From contig JADFHU010000163.1 of NCBI GenBank assembly GCA_022567055.1, positions 1 through 9,495 on the forward strand: a stretch of 9,495 nucleotides of DNA, read 5' to 3'. Origin of the DNA: Planctomycetota bacterium (lineage in GTDB: Bacteria > Planctomycetota > Phycisphaerae > Sedimentisphaerales > Anaerobacaceae). Made by a program: the position numbers and the translations under genes. Of this stretch, positions 1 through 6,747 are shown piece by piece. The notes beneath the pieces are model-generated. The model was not told the origin of the DNA. It ran no database searches and worked only from the letters and a program-made list of their open reading frames with translations. Position 1 is the stretch's first letter; every line of letters begins with the position of its first letter.

Positions 1-307
1 CCGGCAAGAAAACAGCGGCTTCCGTGGTACAATCCTGGCTGCGATAGCAGCATTATTAAAGAACCACGAAATAACTTGGACTTTTGAATGCCCAATTGCA
101 CCCCATCTTTGATCGCTTCTCAATCGCGAAATCCGCGACGTAGGACAGCTACGCCTGTGGTTTCGCTCAATCGGGCGCAACCAAATATGGGGCACACTTG
201 GACCCCAAATTGTCCCATTTATTTCTTGCCGATCCCCTATCCGCGGATTCATCATAGGAGGAGGCCACCCGCATGGGGGCTTGGGTACTGCGACAAGAAT
301 ACAGTGG

Positions 308-336
308 TTGATATCTGTTTTCACAGTTGTTAGAAC
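308..336 (+). promoter_or_regulatory. Possible sigma70-type promoter for the gene at 430
   Basis: TTGATA (308-313, 5/6 to the -35 consensus) and TAGAAC (331-336, 4/6 to the -10 consensus) are separated by exactly 17 nt. Transcription from here would leave a leader of about 85 nt before the ATG at 430. The match is by eye, and PVC promoters are poorly defined, so this is a candidate only. Confidence 0.25.
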
Positions 337-351
337 CTGTTAGTTCAACAA
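327..351 (+). promoter_or_regulatory. Small stem-loop overlapping the possible -10 box
   Basis: TTGTT (327-331) and GAAC (333-336) can pair with GTTC (343-346) and AACAA (347-351), with one bulged A at 332 and a 6-nt loop. No T-tract follows, so it is not an intrinsic terminator. Its overlap with the candidate -10 box would suit an operator or a 5'-leader hairpin, but a chance match is also possible. Confidence 0.25.
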
Positions 352-418
352 ACATCCATATGGCCACCTAAATCATAGACCATTGGGCGGTGATAAGCCA
401 TACTAACCTATTTACCTT

Positions 419-423
419 AGGAG
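419..423 (+). promoter_or_regulatory. Ribosome binding site for the cytochrome gene
   Basis: AGGAG lies 6 nt before the ATG at 430. This good match and spacing fix the start codon, which also begins directly at a signal-peptide-like segment. Confidence 0.75.
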
Positions 424-429
424 AGATTT

Positions 430-3400
430 ATGAGCCATTCAGTAGGCAAATTCACCGCATTGGCTGCCATGTTCTTGGTCAGCTATAGCTGTGATGCCCA
501 GGATTCCAGCGGATATGGGTCCTCAGATGAAACGAGTTTGAGAGTAGAACAGGATACACAAATCGGCACTATTTCAATCTACCGGGATGATGGGAAGTTG
601 CCAATTCTCACTCAAAACGTCAGGCCGGATCATCGGCCCTATCTACATCCCATCGTCGCTCCGGATGGAAAGGGCGTGATCACCGAATATAGCCCGGAAC
701 ACCACAAGCACCAAACGGGTCTCTATTGGGGCTTTACACGGGTAAACGGCCAGTCGGTCTCGAAAGAAACCCTCGGGAAATGGTTTCATAATCGCGACAA
801 GCCTGCAGATATCGCCAAGGCCATCGGCCGGGATTTTTTTCACAATCCCGGCGGGGACTATTGGCAGCTAGCATCGGCATCGGTATTGAACGCAAGCGGG
901 AAGGAGGTCAAATGGCAAACCGTCTATGACATGCTGGATGAAGATGGTCATGCCATCATGACGGAAACACAGACATGGGCCATGCGCATTGTCGAAGGGA
1001 AATACATACTCGATCTAGAGTGGGCCGGCGCGGCAAAGACTGACATTACCATCAATGAATTTTCCTATGGAGGCATGTTCTTGCGCATGCCGTGGCGCCA
1101 GGGCATGCGTGGCGAAGTGGTCAATGCGGCCCGGCAGCGTAACGAACAGGCAGAGGGGCAGAGGGCCATGTGGGTTGATGTCGGCATGCAAGTGGACGGG
1201 CGCGAGGACCTGGCGCATGTGGCGATTTTCGACCACCCCCAAAACGCGGGATTTCCGCAGACCTGGCGAGTCGACGGCCAACTGGGGGTGGGACCCGTTC
1301 GGGCGCGTATGGGCGATTGGAAGATCAAGAACGGTACAACCGAGATCATCCGACACCGGCTGGTCGTCCATACAGGTGAACTCAACGACGTGGAACTGAC
1401 GCGTCAGTGGCAAAGGTATAGCGGCCAAGGATCCACCTCGGCGCTCTGGAGAATTGCTCAGGAAGAAGGCAGAAAGGAAAAGTTTCTGACCCCGAAGGAG
1501 GCCGCGGAACGCATGACGCTCATCGAGGGCTTTGCCGTCAATGTCTGGGCCTCGGAACCGATGATCACGCAACCCATGGCCTTCTGCTGGGATGATCGGG
1601 GACGCATGTGGATCGCGGAGAACCGAGACTACGAGAGTCGGGGCAGCGGTTTTTCGAATTTTGGTGACAGTCGCATTTTGATTCTGGAAGACACGGATCG
1701 CGATGGCGTCGCGGATGACATGAAGGTCTTTCTGGAGGGTATCCCCTTTCCGTCGGCAATCGCCGTCGGATTCGACGGCCTTTTCCTGGGTGCTCCGCCA
1801 AACTTGCTCTTCATCCCGGATCGTGATGGTGATGATGTGGGAGACATGAACGACCTCGAAATCCTTCTCACAGGCTGGGGCATCCGTGACCGCCACGAGA
1901 CGATCAACAGCTTACACTGGGGGCCGGATGGCTGGTTGTACGGACTGGAGGGATTTGCGACGCCTTCAAAGATCAGAAAGCCGAACGGGCGAGGTCGCCT
2001 CTATGGACACCGGGACCGATTTCCAAGGGACCTGTTGCAAGCCGATGGCGTCGACATTAACGGTGGGGTTTGGAGATATCATCCGACCAAGGAGCGTTTT
2101 GAGGTCGTGGCCCACGGCTTCAGCAATCCCTGGGGCATTGACTATGACGCCAAGGGTCAGTTGTTTATCAGTGCCTGTGTGATTCCGCACCTCTTTCATG
2201 TGATCCCCGGCGGGATCTATCACCGCCAGGGCGGCAAGCATTTCAATCCCTACATTTACAGTGACATCCGTACCATCGTTGACCACAGGCATCGCTCGGC
2301 GCACGGCGGCGCGCGGGTCTATTTGTCCGATGCATTTCCGCAAGAACACCAGGGCCGACTCTTCATGGCAAACATCCACGAACATGCCGTCCTAACCGAC
2401 GTGCTTGAGCCCCAGGGGTCAGGGTTCGTGGCGCATCATGGGGACGATTTTCTTCTTGCCAACAATGCCCAATGGATTGGCTTCAGTATGGAGATCGGAC
2501 CGGAAGGCGCGGTGTATGTGTTGGACTGGCATGACGCCGACATCTGTGGAAAAGAGGTGCTTAACAAGGAAACCGGGCGAATATTCCGCATCATGCCGAA
2601 GACGTCTCTGGCCGAGGACTGGGAGGGGCGTTACAGCGATCTGAAAGCAATGACCGATGAGCAGTTGGTCGAGCTACAGCTCAGCAAGAGCGCATGGCAT
2701 GCCCGGCGCGCCCGCGTTCTGCTGCAAGGCCGAGCGATCCAGCGTGAACTGAGTGATGCGGCGAAAGCGCGGCTGCGCGATATTTTCCGGGCAAACTCGA
2801 ATCCAGACTTGCGTCTGCGAGCGATGTGGGCCACGCACGTAACGAATGGCTTTACGAACAAGGATCTCATCAAGGCACTGACGGATCCGGACGAATACAT
2901 CCGGGCCTGGGCCATCCAGTTGCTCTGCGAAGATCATGATCCGCCTGCGGGTGCTCTGAGAAAATTCACCCGTATGGCCCGCCGTGATAGATCACCGGTG
3001 GTGCGCTTATACCTGGCCGCAGCCCTGCAGCGTATAGAACACGATGCACGCTGGCGCATCGCCAAGGAACTGGTGGATCATGGCGAAGACAGCGCAGATC
3101 ACAACATTCCGAAGATGATCTGGTTTGCCATCGAGTCTCTCGTACCGGAAGACCCGGGCCGTGCACTCGACCTTGCCAAGGGCGGTGAGATCAACATGCT
3201 TAACGAGTACATCGGCCGCCGTTTGGTGGATGCAGATCAACTTGAAATCCTGGTTGCATCGCTCGGGAGGCGGTCGGACGCGCGACTCGCCCTCTTGAAG
3301 GGGATGCAGGCGGGTCTTGAAGGCCGTTCTGATGTGACGCCTCCCGGCAATTGGGACTCGGTCTATACCAAGCTGCGGGCGGATCGGAAGGTGGCGGAAG

Positions 3401-4338
3401 TCGCCTTGGCGGTGGCCCAGCGATTCGGCAGCATCGAAGCGACGATGGAAATGCTCGCCACCCTGAAAGATGACGGTGCACCCCTCGCTTCTCGGCGCGA
3501 CGCACTCACCGGACTCGCGAACAACCAGCGTGACGAACTGGTCGCGGAGATTCCCAAACTCCTCAATGACCCCGAGCTTCGCATTGATGCCATTCGCGCC
3601 ATCGCGGCCTATGACAGAGGGCATCTGGCGGATCTGTTACTGGAGGAATACGATCAATTCAATGCCGACGAAAAACTGGAAGTGGTCCAGACCCTGTCAT
3701 CTCGTCCTGATTACGGCTGGGACCTAACTCGGGCCTTGAAAAGAGGGTCGATTCCCAAGAGTGACATCCCAGTCTACGCCGCCCGGCAACTGCACCGAGT
3801 CGTGGGCAGCGGATTTCTCGAGGTGTGGGGGCCGATCAACAGGCTTGCCAACGAAAAACAGGCCGCGCTGGCCGAGTACTATGCCCTCTGCACCAATCAG
3901 GCCATCGCCGCGGCCGATGCGAGCAAGGGTCGGACTATTTTTGACGCGCTCTGCGGTCAATGCCATACCATGTATGGCCAAGGCGGCTTGCTGGGCCCGG
4001 ACCTCACGGGTTCGAACCGGACGAATCTCGACTACCTACTCTCGAACATCATTGACCCCAGTGCCGATATTCAAGACGACTACAAGATGGTGATGATCAC
4101 CACACGGGACGGCCGAACCTATGCCGGCAACATTGCGGTTGAGAGCGAGCGCACGCTCACTCTGCGTGTGGTCGGGCAGGATGCCGTCGTGATCAGCAAG
4201 TCGGATATCCAGTCGCGCGAAAACTCCAAACTCTCCATGATGCCGGAGGCTATGCTGGAAGCGATGTCGGATAAGCAGGTGCTCGATCTCTTCGCATACC
4301 TGATGGGGACGAAGCAGGTTGCGCCGGCTGAGGAGTGA
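430..4338 (+). CDS. DUF6807/PmoA-like + PVC-type dehydrogenase propeller + HEAT-like + cytochrome c fusion protein
   Basis: This is a 1302-residue exported multidomain protein. Residues 1-23 form a signal peptide with a hydrophobic core (TALAAMFLV). Cys21 follows VSYS, a poor lipobox, so lipid anchoring is uncertain. Residues ~36-335 resemble DUF6807 (PmoA family): a LHPIVAPDG-like strand, the His-rich HHKHQTG at 91-97 and FDHP at 267-270. Residues ~355-725 match the PVC-type putative membrane-bound dehydrogenase propeller, with WDDRGRMWIAENRDY, an HGGARVYL segment, QGSGFV, and VYVLDWHDAD before GRIFRI. Two Asp-rich, calcium-loop-like motifs occur (DTDRDGVADD at 421-430 and DRDGDDVGD at 464-472). 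Residues ~735-1140 are HEAT-like helices. Residues ~1164-1300 form the Planctomycete-type haem domain, with CGQCH at 1175-1179, GGLLGPDLTG downstream, and a Met-Pro (1271-1272) likely to supply the axial Met. Family knowledge suggests envelope electron transfer coupled to oxidation of an organic substrate, possibly a sugar; the substrate is unknown. It is transcribed alone, with a strong AGGAG site before its start. The fold calls are firm and the function is inferred. Confidence 0.88.
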   Translation: MSHSVGKFTALAAMFLVSYSCDAQDSSGYGSSDETSLRVEQDTQIGTISIYRDDGKLPILTQNVRPDHRPYLHPIVAPDGKGVITEYSPEHHKHQTGLYWGFTRVNGQSVSKETLGKWFHNRDKPADIAKAIGRDFFHNPGGDYWQLASASVLNASGKEVKWQTVYDMLDEDGHAIMTETQTWAMRIVEGKYILDLEWAGAAKTDITINEFSYGGMFLRMPWRQGMRGEVVNAARQRNEQAEGQRAMWVDVGMQVDGREDLAHVAIFDHPQNAGFPQTWRVDGQLGVGPVRARMGDWKIKNGTTEIIRHRLVVHTGELNDVELTRQWQRYSGQGSTSALWRIAQEEGRKEKFLTPKEAAERMTLIEGFAVNVWASEPMITQPMAFCWDDRGRMWIAENRDYESRGSGFSNFGDSRILILEDTDRDGVADDMKVFLEGIPFPSAIAVGFDGLFLGAPPNLLFIPDRDGDDVGDMNDLEILLTGWGIRDRHETINSLHWGPDGWLYGLEGFATPSKIRKPNGRGRLYGHRDRFPRDLLQADGVDINGGVWRYHPTKERFEVVAHGFSNPWGIDYDAKGQLFISACVIPHLFHVIPGGIYHRQGGKHFNPYIYSDIRTIVDHRHRSAHGGARVYLSDAFPQEHQGRLFMANIHEHAVLTDVLEPQGSGFVAHHGDDFLLANNAQWIGFSMEIGPEGAVYVLDWHDADICGKEVLNKETGRIFRIMPKTSLAEDWEGRYSDLKAMTDEQLVELQLSKSAWHARRARVLLQGRAIQRELSDAAKARLRDIFRANSNPDLRLRAMWATHVTNGFTNKDLIKALTDPDEYIRAWAIQLLCEDHDPPAGALRKFTRMARRDRSPVVRLYLAAALQRIEHDARWRIAKELVDHGEDSADHNIPKMIWFAIESLVPEDPGRALDLAKGGEINMLNEYIGRRLVDADQLEILVASLGRRSDARLALLKGMQAGLEGRSDVTPPGNWDSVYTKLRADRKVAEVALAVAQRFGSIEATMEMLATLKDDGAPLASRRDALTGLANNQRDELVAEIPKLLNDPELRIDAIRAIAAYDRGHLADLLLEEYDQFNADEKLEVVQTLSSRPDYGWDLTRALKRGSIPKSDIPVYAARQLHRVVGSGFLEVWGPINRLANEKQAALAEYYALCTNQAIAAADASKGRTIFDALCGQCHTMYGQGGLLGPDLTGSNRTNLDYLLSNIIDPSADIQDDYKMVMITTRDGRTYAGNIAVESERTLTLRVVGQDAVVISKSDIQSRENSKLSMMPEAMLEAMSDKQVLDLFAYLMGTKQVAPAEE

Positions 4339-4391
4339 TACGTCCTAGCGTGGGACGGGCATCGGGCAATACCTTCGGTGTACAGAAAATG

Positions 4392-4423
4392 TTCTTACCA
4401 CAGAGGACGCAGAGGGCACAGAG
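4392..4423 (+). repeat. CACAGAG-type 9-nt periodic repeat
   Basis: After TTCTTAC come three units in 9-nt register: CACAGAGGA (4399-4407), CGCAGAGGG (4408-4416) and CACAGAG (4417-4423). I recognise this 'CACAGAGGACACAGAGG' style of short intergenic repeat from many environmental bacterial genomes. Its function is not known to me. It starts about 55 nt after the cytochrome stop codon. Confidence 0.65.
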
Positions 4424-4446
4424 AAAAGAAAGAGGACATTATCAGT

Positions 4447-4476
4447 AAGAATTTCTGGCAAGGATTTCCAGTTCTT
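4447..4476 (+). repeat. Imperfect stem-loop between the two repeat blocks
   Basis: AAGAA (4447-4451) and CTGG (4455-4458) can pair with CCAG (4468-4471) and TTCTT (4472-4476), leaving a TTT bulge and a 9-nt loop. No T-tract follows. It may be part of the repeat unit or chance. Confidence 0.3.
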
Positions 4477-4525
4477 GCGACCCTGCAATAGAGAGGTAAG
4501 GGTTCAAGCTTCGCTTGAATGGGGA

Positions 4526-4573
4526 TTTCTTACCATGGAGAGCATGGAGATACATGAAGGGCTCACGCCGTGG
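4526..4573 (+). repeat. CATGGAGAG-type periodic repeat, left arm of an inverted pair
   Basis: TTTCTTAC is followed by CATGGAGAG (4534-4542), CATGGAGAT (4543-4551), one extra A, and CATGAAGGG (4553-4561), then CTCACGCCGTGG. The opening TTCTTAC is shared with the CACAGAG block at 4392. A related copy lies inverted at 4895-4930, so the two may mark the ends of a roughly 400-bp unit. Confidence 0.6.
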
Positions 4574-4613
4574 CCGGAGGGAACCTATTCTCTTGGATGG
4601 CTTCTGGGGCCAC

Positions 4614-4636
4614 GTGGGCTGCGCAGGCTTGCCCAC
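4614..4636 (+). repeat. Hairpin GTGGGC/GCCCAC
   Basis: GTGGGC (4614-4619) is perfectly complementary to GCCCAC (4631-4636) across an 11-nt loop. A second small hairpin, CCCA/TGGG (4660-4663 and 4669-4672), follows. Neither is followed by a T-tract. Confidence 0.35.
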
Positions 4637-4770
4637 TTCATGAAAGAACACTTCGAGTACCCATCGAGTGGGCTGTTTCACCAATGCGCCAGCACATGAG
4701 AACAGGAAACTTCAATCCGATTAACTCGAGAACTGAAAAGGTCATTCTATTCGCTAAACCAGCCGTCCTG

Positions 4771-4871
4771 CGAGCACAAGCTCGTCTCGGCGTGGGAAAC
4801 TTGTTTCCCTAAGCGGAGACGGGCGTAGGACTCCTTCGCAGAAGCCTGCGCAGCAGGGCAGGACGGCGTCC
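4771..4871 (+). repeat. Cluster of four small hairpins in a GC-rich intergenic block
   Basis: Four stem-loops follow one another: CGAGC/GCTCG (4771-4784, loop ACAA), GGGAAAC/GTTTCCC (4794-4809, loop TT), CGCAG/CTGCG (4837-4850, loop AAGC) and GGAC/GTCC (4861-4871, loop GGC). The 7-bp GGGAAAC stem has a very tight loop and no T-tract, so it is more palindrome than terminator. The phrasing resembles short interspersed repeats of other environmental genomes, which is recollection rather than a search result. Confidence 0.4.
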
Positions 4872-4894
4872 CAAGCACAAGCCAGACCTAGAGA

Positions 4895-4930
4895 CCACGG
4901 CAACGCCCTTCATGCTCTTCATGTTAGAAA
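4895..4930 (-). repeat. Inverted copy of the CATGGAGAG repeat (right arm)
   Basis: Read on the minus strand this is TTTCTAA, CATGAAGAG, CATGAAGGG, then CGTTGCCGTGG. It parallels the plus-strand block at 4526-4573 (TTTCTTAC, CATGGAGAG and so on, CATGAAGGG, GCCGTGG). The two arms point at each other across about 320 bp containing the hairpins. Confidence 0.55.
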
Positions 4931-5014
4931 ATACACCCTTCAGAAGCCTTATTGGTGCTCGAGTACTGAGAGCAGCTGTCGAATCGCCCGGTTGGGGTTT
5001 TTCTGTTTCACTTT

Positions 5015-6742
5015 TTAGTTCCGCTTCCAGAACGCGGGACTCAGTAGCACGATGATGGCGAATACCTCGAGTCGGCCGAGCGCCATCAGGACGCACATGA
5101 CCACTTTCGAGCCGGCAGAGAACCAACCATAGTTTTCCACCGGGCCGACCTTGCCCAAGGCCGGACCGATGTTGCACAGTGTCGCGACACAACTGGCGGC
5201 GGCACTGATGAAATCGCAGTCGCTCTCCGCGTTCAACTGTTCCAAGGACATGATCGTGACCGAGCCCAGGCCGAAGAGCAACAGGATCCCGAGGACATAG
5301 GCGACTGCGCCCAAGCGCAGTTCCTGGGGCACCGAGTGGCCACCGACGCGCACCGGGCGGACGATATGCGGGCGGAAGACCCGCTCGATCTCGGCGGAAA
5401 GCACTTTGAGTGCCAACCAGATGCGGATCACCTTGATGCCGCCGGCGGTTGATCCCGACGATCCGCCGACGAACATCAACATCAGCAACACGGCCTTGGC
5501 GATGAAGGGCCACTGGTTGAAATCGGCGGTGCAGAAGCCGGTGGTGGTCTGGACGGAGATCGTCGTGAAGATGCCCTGGCGCAGGATTTCGCCATAGGAC
5601 GACTCCTGCGTGACCTTGTCGGTCATCACCAGGGGATTGCGACTAAGGGCGAGCGCGCCACAGACAATGACCGTTGCGACGAGGAGCATGCCGAGATAGA
5701 CGCGAATCTCGACATCGTCCCAGACGGCGGAGAGGTTGCCGCGGCAAATGCGATAGTAGAGCCCGAAGTTGATCCCCGCCAGCAGCATGAACACGATGAC
5801 GATGATGTCGACCGCCAACGTGCCGTGGTACGCGCCGATACTGGCGTTCATGGTACTGAAGCCACCGGTCGCTAAGGTCGCAAAGGTGTGACAGATGGCA
5901 TCAAAACCGTCCATGCCTGCCACCTGCCACAGCAGCAGAATCTCGGCTAGGGTCAGTCCGACGTAGATCATCCAAAGCCAGCGAGCCGTCTCGCGAATAT
6001 GAGGTTGCAGGCCCTCCGGCGCGGGACCGGGCGCTTCAATCTGGAACAGCCGCTTCCCGCCCACGCCCAGGCCGGGCAGCACGGCGACGAACAACACGAC
6101 GATCCCCAGGCCGCCAAGCCACTGCGTGAACGCGCGCCAAAGCAGCAGGCTGGAGGGCAGTGATTCGATCTCACTGAGAACGGTTGCACCCGTGGTGGTC
6201 AACCCGCTCATGGACTCGAAATAACAGTTCACGAACGACTCAAACGGGTGCGGGTCTAGGCTCTTTCTGAAAACTTCGTCGTCGACCTGAGAGCGAGCCA
6301 TTTTTTCGCCTGGCAAAGACGGCGAAGCAGGCGATGTTGGTTCTATCGTCGATGCAGCCGGATGCAGCCAGGCGGAGAAAGAGCCGCTCGAAGCCAGATC
6401 GAGTTTTCTGACAGAGCCTACTAGGCCGTCCGATTGATTGCTCGCCCAGATCCAGAAGGGCAGCGCGCCGAGCAACGCACCGCCAAACCAACTCAGCGCC
6501 ACCAGTAGCAGCGCCTCTCTCCGTCCGAAATGCTTCGACCGGCCTCGGGTGAAGAACCACGCCGCACCGCTCACCAGCAGTCCGGCTGCCCCGGCTACGA
6601 ATAGCGCGCCGATGGCGTTACCCTGGATCGGCCGCCCGACATAGGAGTGCAGGCCCAGAAACACGCCCGACGTCGCGAGCATGATTCCGCTCAGGAGAAC
6701 ACCGAGCAGCCCTGCCTGGTTGATGATGATGCCGTAATTCAT
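5015..6742 (-). CDS. trkH: TrkH-type potassium uptake pore protein, with an inserted loop
   Basis: This integral inner-membrane protein of 575 residues forms the potassium pore and works with the TrkA product encoded just upstream. All four pore-loop filters of the SKT (Trk/Ktr/HKT) family are visible: TTTGAT (182-187), ATGGFS (291-296), TTTGFCT (399-405) and TLCNIGP (521-527). The conserved GGSSGSTAGGIKVIR (426-440) and the C-terminal GRLEVFAIIVLLSPAFW are also present. Hydrophobic segments alternate throughout. I chose the ATG at 6742, 5 nt after the trkA stop. A longer in-frame start at 6853 would overlap trkA by about 100 nt and add 37 Gly/Pro/Arg-rich, non-membrane residues. The oddity is residues 109-162, a 54-residue Ser/Pro-rich loop just before the first pore helix. 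It is encoded by a MITE-like insertion (see 6259-6418) and is longer than the short loop usual there. The frame stays open and no filter residue is lost, so the protein may still work. Confidence 0.93.
   Translation of the reverse strand: MNYGIIINQAGLLGVLLSGIMLATSGVFLGLHSYVGRPIQGNAIGALFVAGAAGLLVSGAAWFFTRGRSKHFGRREALLLVALSWFGGALLGALPFWIWASNQSDGLVGSVRKLDLASSGSFSAWLHPAASTIEPTSPASPSLPGEKMARSQVDDEVFRKSLDPHPFESFVNCYFESMSGLTTTGATVLSEIESLPSSLLLWRAFTQWLGGLGIVVLFVAVLPGLGVGGKRLFQIEAPGPAPEGLQPHIRETARWLWMIYVGLTLAEILLLWQVAGMDGFDAICHTFATLATGGFSTMNASIGAYHGTLAVDIIVIVFMLLAGINFGLYYRICRGNLSAVWDDVEIRVYLGMLLVATVIVCGALALSRNPLVMTDKVTQESSYGEILRQGIFTTISVQTTTGFCTADFNQWPFIAKAVLLMLMFVGGSSGSTAGGIKVIRIWLALKVLSAEIERVFRPHIVRPVRVGGHSVPQELRLGAVAYVLGILLLFGLGSVTIMSLEQLNAESDCDFISAAASCVATLCNIGPALGKVGPVENYGWFSAGSKVVMCVLMALGRLEVFAIIVLLSPAFWKRN
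6259..6418. mobile_element. MITE-like element inserted in frame within trkH
   Basis: The ends form terminal inverted repeats: 6259-6275 reads GGCTCTTTCTGAAAACT, and the reverse complement of 6402-6418 reads GGCTCTGTCAGAAAACT, identical at 15 of 17 positions. TA lies immediately outside both ends (6257-6258 and 6419-6420), the target duplication expected of IS630/Tc1-mariner-type transposition. Inside is a second, nested inverted repeat, CGCCTGGC (6307-6314) with GCCAGGCG (6367-6374). The element plus one TA is 162 bp, exactly 54 codons, and carries no stop in the trkH frame. Excising 6259-6420 joins GLV directly to DPHPFESF, giving a normal TrkH loop. It is too short to encode a transposase, so it would be non-autonomous. 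The structure is seen directly; family and mobility are inferred. Confidence 0.75.
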
Positions 6743-6747
6743 GGATA

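Larger units (their letters stand above)
1..429. other. Non-coding leader upstream of the large cytochrome gene
   Basis: I see no convincing gene in this stretch. An open frame at 88-333 (+) would encode 81 residues rich in Pro, Arg and Cys. It lacks a ribosome binding site, a signal peptide or any recognisable motif, so I treat it as chance. The 3' part holds a possible promoter, a small stem-loop and the ribosome binding site of the gene starting at 430. The first 60 bases could be the tail of something lying outside the window, but no coding signal supports that. Confidence 0.6.
4339..5014. other. Convergent intergenic region packed with short repeats
   Basis: This stretch of nearly 700 nt separates the stop codons of the convergent cytochrome and trkH genes. 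Short open frames cross it on both strands but have no family features, and their sequence is largely set by the repeats, so I call none of them. It holds two 9-nt-periodic repeat blocks, an inverted copy of the second, and a run of small hairpins (listed separately). There is no strong intrinsic terminator for either gene. CGTCC/GGACG (4341-4357) just after the cytochrome stop forms only a 5-bp stem without a T-tract. Confidence 0.6.

Noticed and set aside
88..333. An 81-codon open frame upstream of the cytochrome gene
   Set aside because: No ribosome binding site, signal peptide, domain motif or plausible composition; it is Pro/Arg/Cys-rich like chance translation of GC-rich DNA.
1015..1896. 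A 293-codon open frame antisense to the cytochrome gene
   Set aside because: It lies wholly within the strongly supported domain-bearing frame on the plus strand and shows no motif of its own.
4392..4930. A CRISPR array
   Set aside because: The repeats are 9-nt units without spacers, with inverted copies and no cas genes nearby.
4985..5016. A GC-rich patch followed by TTTTT on the plus strand, looking like a terminator
   Set aside because: The stem is only CCC/GGG with a GGTT loop. It would serve plus-strand transcripts, while the nearest plus-strand gene ends about 650 nt earlier.
4809..5513. A 234-codon minus-strand open frame overlapping trkH
   Set aside because: Most of it is another frame of trkH, and its tail runs through the intergenic repeats. 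The trkH frame has all four pore filters, so this one is a shadow.
6240..6440. A frameshift or pseudogene in trkH because of the unusual loop
   Set aside because: The frame stays open across the insertion and the downstream filters are intact; the 162-bp net gain keeps the frame exactly.
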